Shown here piece by piece: positions 60,621 through 64,000 of a stretch of 64,000 bases of DNA; the stretch's first letter is position 1, and the number at the start of each line of letters is the position of its first letter. The position numbers and the translations under genes were made by a program. The notes below the pieces were generated by a model. The model had not been told where the DNA came from and made no database searches. It worked only from the letters and a program-made list of their open reading frames with translations. Source of the DNA: Roseiarcus sp963794655 (GTDB lineage: Bacteria; Pseudomonadota; Alphaproteobacteria; Rhizobiales; Beijerinckiaceae); NCBI GenBank assembly GCA_963794655.1, contig CAWCEV010000006.1, forward strand, positions 2,356,001-2,420,000. Direction: 5' to 3'.

Positions 60621-63600
60621 ATTTCGGCAGAATCGAATGGAGTGACCGGCAAGAGCGGGAGCACTCCTTCGCGCAATCTCGTTGAGAAGCGCGGTAAGGC
60701 GTTCCGCAATCCATGGCGAGCGCGCGGCAAAGAGCGGAGAAAGGTCGACCGGCAGGTAACGGACACCAGGCCACTTCAGCGCCAGCAATTCAGGACTGCG
60801 AAGATCGGTCTTGCCCAGCTCAAGGAAACGCCCCTGCGGATTCAGTAATCCGAGTGCGCCGTCGATGGCTTCACCGGCCAGCGAGTTGAGCACAATGTCG
60901 ACCCCGCCGGAGATTTCTTTGGAGAACGCCAATGACCGCGAATCATAAACCTGCGCAACACCCAGGCTCCTGAGAAAAGCGCGCTTCTTCTCACTCCCGG
61001 CGGTGGCGATTGGTTCGGCTCCAAGCATTCGGCACAGATGCACCGCGGCTAACCCGACCCCACCGGCCGCCGCATGGATCAGGACACGCTCTCCTTTGCG
61101 GACCTGGCCGATCTGTTGCAAGCAGTAGTCGGCGGTAAGATACGCAATCGTCTGCGCGGCCGCCTGGGTAAATGACAACTGTTCCGGCTTGCGGACGACC
61201 AGCTCCCGCGGAGCTATCGCGTGGCTGGCGAAACATGCGGGGGCAACCGCGACGACCTCGTCGCCCGGGACAAGATCGGTGACGGCTTCTCCCACACGAA
61301 CGATCACCCCGGCACAGTCTGTGCCCAGCGGCGCGTCGAGGGTAACAACACCGAGCGACTGCAACACGTCGCGGAAATTGATGGCGGTGGCATGAACCTG
61401 GATCTCTACTTCATCCGGCTGCAAATCTCGCTGTGCATCCTGTACATAAGCGAATGCCTCGATACCCGAGCCGGGATCTAACCGCACTCGTTCCGGCGTT
61501 TTTTCAGACGAAAGCGAGGCGGCCATTTTGCGCAAGTGGGCGACGTAACGTTCTCCGGAGCGCCAGGCAACCCATGAGTTGTCCTCATCCGATAAAACCT
61601 CGGCCGCCACCAGAGCAGCATCCGCGTCACTCTCTTCCGCGCTGCAATCGAGCCGCGCACAGCGCAACTCAGGCGCTTCCGTGGCAAGCCCGGTGGCGAA
61701 GCCAACCAGTGGAGTCGCGGCCAAATCAACCTGTGTATGCCCAGACTCGATGGCGTTGGCCCCGGCGGTAACCACATAGAGCCGTGGTGATCCTGATGCA
61801 TTCTTCGTGAGCAAGGCCTGCGCGATGGTAAGCAGAGACCTTATGGACTTCTCGGTAGCGCGGGAAGCTGTCCCCTGGGGGACGTGATCAAAAGCTTCCT
61901 GCCGACCGGCGACGTAGAGAACGGCATCCCGAGGAGGTGACGAGAGCAGCCGGTCAGTCAAATCGTCGGCGGTGACCGCTTCAAGGTGGACGCCGCGCTG
62001 CCGCAGGTGCAGCGATACTTTGTCCGCAAGCCTTCCCTGGCCAACGACCAGCATGCGTTTCGCGGGCCGAGGAAGGCTGGCTACGATCAGCTCTTGCCGG
62101 GCAAAGATCGATTGCTGCTCAGCGCGCCCTGGAATAGTCACGACCTGGGCAAAGCCTGTCTGATCGAGAAGTCGAGACCACCCTTTGCTATCCAAGGCGG
62201 GATAGTCGGGCCGCACCTGGCGATCGGTGAAACTCCACCATTCCCCCATGAGGCCGACGGTGATGTCCGCCCAACGCTGCTTGCCGATGACCTCGATGAG
62301 TAGGAGTACGCCGTTCTCGGCGAGCAAAGATTTCAGCCCAGACAGAGTGGCGGCTAGATCGGTGGTCGCGTGCACGACGTTGGCGGCGACCACGATGTCA
62401 AATGGGCCTTCGATGCCCTGCGTTCTACCCTCACGCTGCAAGTCGAAAACTTTGGTACGCAGGAACGCGGTCTCGCGGAAATTCTGTTGCGCCCGCTTGG
62501 CCAGGGCCGGCGAAATGTCGGTGAACAGATAGTCCGCGGGTACCACTTCGGCAGAGCGGAGAGTTTCGAGAATGTATTGCGTGGTGGCTCCGGTGCCCCC
62601 GCCGACCTCCAGGATGCGCATCGGCCGGCGAACCTTTGCGATGCGCGCGACTGCTTCCGCGAGCATCTCGTTGTAGACGCGCGCAGGAACGGAGTCGCGG
62701 TAGAGTTGCGTCATCGCTTCGCTCCGGCCGCCGGGAAAGACCAGTTCCCTTCCATCGGTTCTGCCGGTCAAGACCTCGGCAAGCGACGCACCACAGCGGG
62801 CGACAAGGTCAATCTCAACCGTTCCGAACGGAAAACGCTGGACTAGATTTTCAACCGCACTCGCTGCCATCGGCGCGGGGAGCGCGGCCACGCGAAAGCG
62901 ATCCGACTCGACAGAAACGGCGCCAATCTCCGCAGCGATTTCGAGCATGCGATGAAAGAGCCGGCCATGTTGAGGAGCAATCTTCCAGCGTTCACGCAGA
63001 GCTTGCTCAGGCAGTGCGTCGTGGGGCCATCCGAGGCGGCGGAAAGCTTCGACGACGTAGCTCGCCGACAATTGTTCCAGCTCGAGGAAGAAGGAGTTGT
63101 ACTCAACAATCGACTGGCTGCGGCTCAGTCGCTCGGTCCTTGCCTCAAGCTCAGTGGTTACGCTCGAGATCGCATGTTCCTGGGCATCGCCGGGCAGCTC
63201 GGATTTCTGCCAGTCGAGCCGATAGATCCAGGACGCGACATTGTCCTTTCGAGGTTTGAGTTTGCGAAAGCGTAGTTGGGAGAAGTGGACGAGGGGTTGT
63301 CCCTTGTCGCCGGTAATGGTGACATCGGCGGTAAGGGTATGGTCGTCGATGCGCTGCGTGGCGACGTAACTCCAGCTGCTTGCTTCAGAGCGGCCATAGA
63401 CGGCAAGCTGCTCGACGCTCAGCGGAAGATACAAATCGCCGGCCGCTTCGTCGTCACTGTCAATGGCCAGCACCGCAGCCTGGAGACAGGCATCCAGCCA
63501 CCACGGCGCAAGCTCCCAACCCTGTTCCCCGCCCTCCGTGGTCACGATCTCCGCCAGTGCTTCCCCATTCCCGGTCCACGCCCGCTGCAAGCCGCGGAAG

Positions 63601-64000
63601 CGCGGCCCGAACTGGAGGCCGCGAGACTCCATCTGTGCGTAGAACCGCTCGCTCGGGGCCGCGCGCAGACGGCCGCGGATACCCTCTAGATCCAAGCGCT
63701 CCGGCTTCTGCGCTGGTGAGCCGCCGGGCAGCAGCCAACCTTCGGAAACGCGCTCCCACCCGCCATCCCGCTGCTCGGCATAGACGCGTACGCGGTTCCG
63801 GCCGCCGGCACCTTCTTCCACCACCGTTTGGACACGGCGCTCGCCTTCGACTACCAGCGGCGCTTGCAGAACCACATCCTGCACCACGCGGCAAGTGCCA
63901 AGAACCTCCGCTCCTGCCTCCAGCATCAGCTCCAAGTGACCGGTGCCCGGCAGCACCGCGCTGGCTTCGACCACGTGCTCCCCAATCCAGCTTGCTGCCC
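60597..64000 (-). CDS. Type I PKS, partial: DH-cMT-ER (continues beyond window)
   Basis: The frame is open at base 64000, so KS and AT lie outside. It begins in a dehydratase: 'WIGEHVVEASAVLPGTGHLE' holds the DH His and Pro of H-x8-P, with Ala where Gly is usual, and 'WWLDACLQAAVL' holds the DH Asp. A C-methyltransferase follows ('ILEVGGGTGATTQYILETL'), then a KR structural subdomain. The enoylreductase has 'INFRDVLQSLGVVTLDAPLG' and the NADPH motif 'AAAGGVGLAAVHL', ending near 60.7 kb. With the KR and ACP in the following frames this is a fully reducing, alpha-methylating module. The stop at 60597 is a result of the frameshift near 60.68 kb. Confidence 0.88.
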   Translation of the reverse strand, partial: AASWIGEHVVEASAVLPGTGHLELMLEAGAEVLGTCRVVQDVVLQAPLVVEGERRVQTVVEEGAGGRNRVRVYAEQRDGGWERVSEGWLLPGGSPAQKPERLDLEGIRGRLRAAPSERFYAQMESRGLQFGPRFRGLQRAWTGNGEALAEIVTTEGGEQGWELAPWWLDACLQAAVLAIDSDDEAAGDLYLPLSVEQLAVYGRSEASSWSYVATQRIDDHTLTADVTITGDKGQPLVHFSQLRFRKLKPRKDNVASWIYRLDWQKSELPGDAQEHAISSVTTELEARTERLSRSQSIVEYNSFFLELEQLSASYVVEAFRRLGWPHDALPEQALRERWKIAPQHGRLFHRMLEIAAEIGAVSVESDRFRVAALPAPMAASAVENLVQRFPFGTVEIDLVARCGASLAEVLTGRTDGRELVFPGGRSEAMTQLYRDSVPARVYNEMLAEAVARIAKVRRPMRILEVGGGTGATTQYILETLRSAEVVPADYLFTDISPALAKRAQQNFRETAFLRTKVFDLQREGRTQGIEGPFDIVVAANVVHATTDLAATLSGLKSLLAENGVLLLIEVIGKQRWADITVGLMGEWWSFTDRQVRPDYPALDSKGWSRLLDQTGFAQVVTIPGRAEQQSIFARQELIVASLPRPAKRMLVVGQGRLADKVSLHLRQRGVHLEAVTADDLTDRLLSSPPRDAVLYVAGRQEAFDHVPQGTASRATEKSIRSLLTIAQALLTKNASGSPRLYVVTAGANAIESGHTQVDLAATPLVGFATGLATEAPELRCARLDCSAEESDADAALVAAEVLSDEDNSWVAWRSGERYVAHLRKMAASLSSEKTPERVRLDPGSGIEAFAYVQDAQRDLQPDEVEIQVHATAINFRDVLQSLGVVTLDAPLGTDCAGVIVRVGEAVTDLVPGDEVVAVAPACFASHAIAPRELVVRKPEQLSFTQAAAQTIAYLTADYCLQQIGQVRKGERVLIHAAAGGVGLAAVHLCRMLGAEPIATAGSEKKRAFLRSLGVAQVYDSRSLAFSKEISGGVDIVLNSLAGEAIDGALGLLNPQGRFLELGKTDLRSPELLALKWPGVRYLPVDLSPLFAARSPWIAERLTALLNEIARRSAPALAGHSIRFCRNPKRHFVS

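Noticed and set aside
1..64000. CRISPR array, tRNA or rRNA genes, riboswitches
   Set aside because: I saw no regularly spaced repeats, no cloverleaf-like tRNA core and no known aptamer consensus by eye; a covariance-model scan would be needed to exclude short RNAs.

Overview
The window looks like a GC-rich chromosome segment of an Acidobacteriota bacterium, probably class Terriglobia. Three kinds of evidence point there: very large Oar-like TonB-dependent receptors with an N-terminal carboxypeptidase-regulatory-like domain and a terminal aromatic residue, a dense set of plant-polysaccharide enzymes, and intergenic repeats of a style I associate with this phylum (for example one that reads VISTGAKRSGE when translated). 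The assignment is inference; there is no rRNA gene and I saw no tRNA.

Layout. 1-4349: the 3' end of a TonB-dependent receptor and an exported GH78 alpha-L-rhamnosidase. 4362-5026: a VapC toxin with a Phd/YefM-type antitoxin. 5255-10479: an alpha/beta hydrolase whose Tat signal peptide lies in another frame, a serine beta-lactamase-like lipoprotein, a methyltransferase, apolipoprotein N-acyltransferase (lnt) and a small membrane protein. 10604-12997: a badly frameshifted APC permease with a Usp-like tail. 13.0-13.4 kb: intergenic repeats with a nested palindrome. 13437-18173: a P450, a radical SAM protein, and an ECF sigma/anti-sigma pair flanked by two LTxxQ (Spy/CpxP-like) periplasmic proteins. 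18.3-20.1 kb: palindromic repeats and an IS1380-family element. 20090-21769: a DHA2 exporter.

21867-39447 is a carbohydrate-use region. It holds an SSS symporter (one frameshift) and a GH36 alpha-galactosidase-like enzyme, then on the minus strand a tight operon PhyH dioxygenase - GPH symporter - GH31 - parallel beta-helix protein. A divergent AraC regulator, a sugar isomerase/epimerase-like protein, a complete TonB receptor and a TPR protein follow. Three near-identical 23-bp sites, each a direct repeat of an AARTSA-type half-site at 10-bp spacing, lie at the AraC/PhyH junction and in the isomerase/TonB-receptor gap. They suggest one AraC regulon covering uptake and hydrolysis of a plant glycan. 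An SMP-30-like lactonase, a GNAT acetyltransferase, a MaoC-like hydratase and an enol-lactonase-like hydrolase follow.

43069-64000 is a hybrid PKS/NRPS biosynthetic cluster that continues past the right edge. Read in its own direction (minus strand) the assembly line is: [upstream KS-AT not in window] DH-cMT-ER-KR-ACP; KS-AT-cMT-KR-ACP; TubC docking-C-C-A(glycine-like code)-PCP; KS-AT-KR-carrier. The genes overlap by 1-4 bases or are separated by about 25. A SAM methyltransferase converges on the cluster. No thioesterase is visible.

Frameshifts are strongly clustered (5.3 kb, 10.6-13.0 kb, 22.8 kb, 55.6-60.7 kb), while 23.5-53.5 kb is clean. In the two upstream PKS genes all remaining domain motifs are conserved, so local uncorrected indels in the assembly are at least as likely as true decay. 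This is the main caveat on the cluster.
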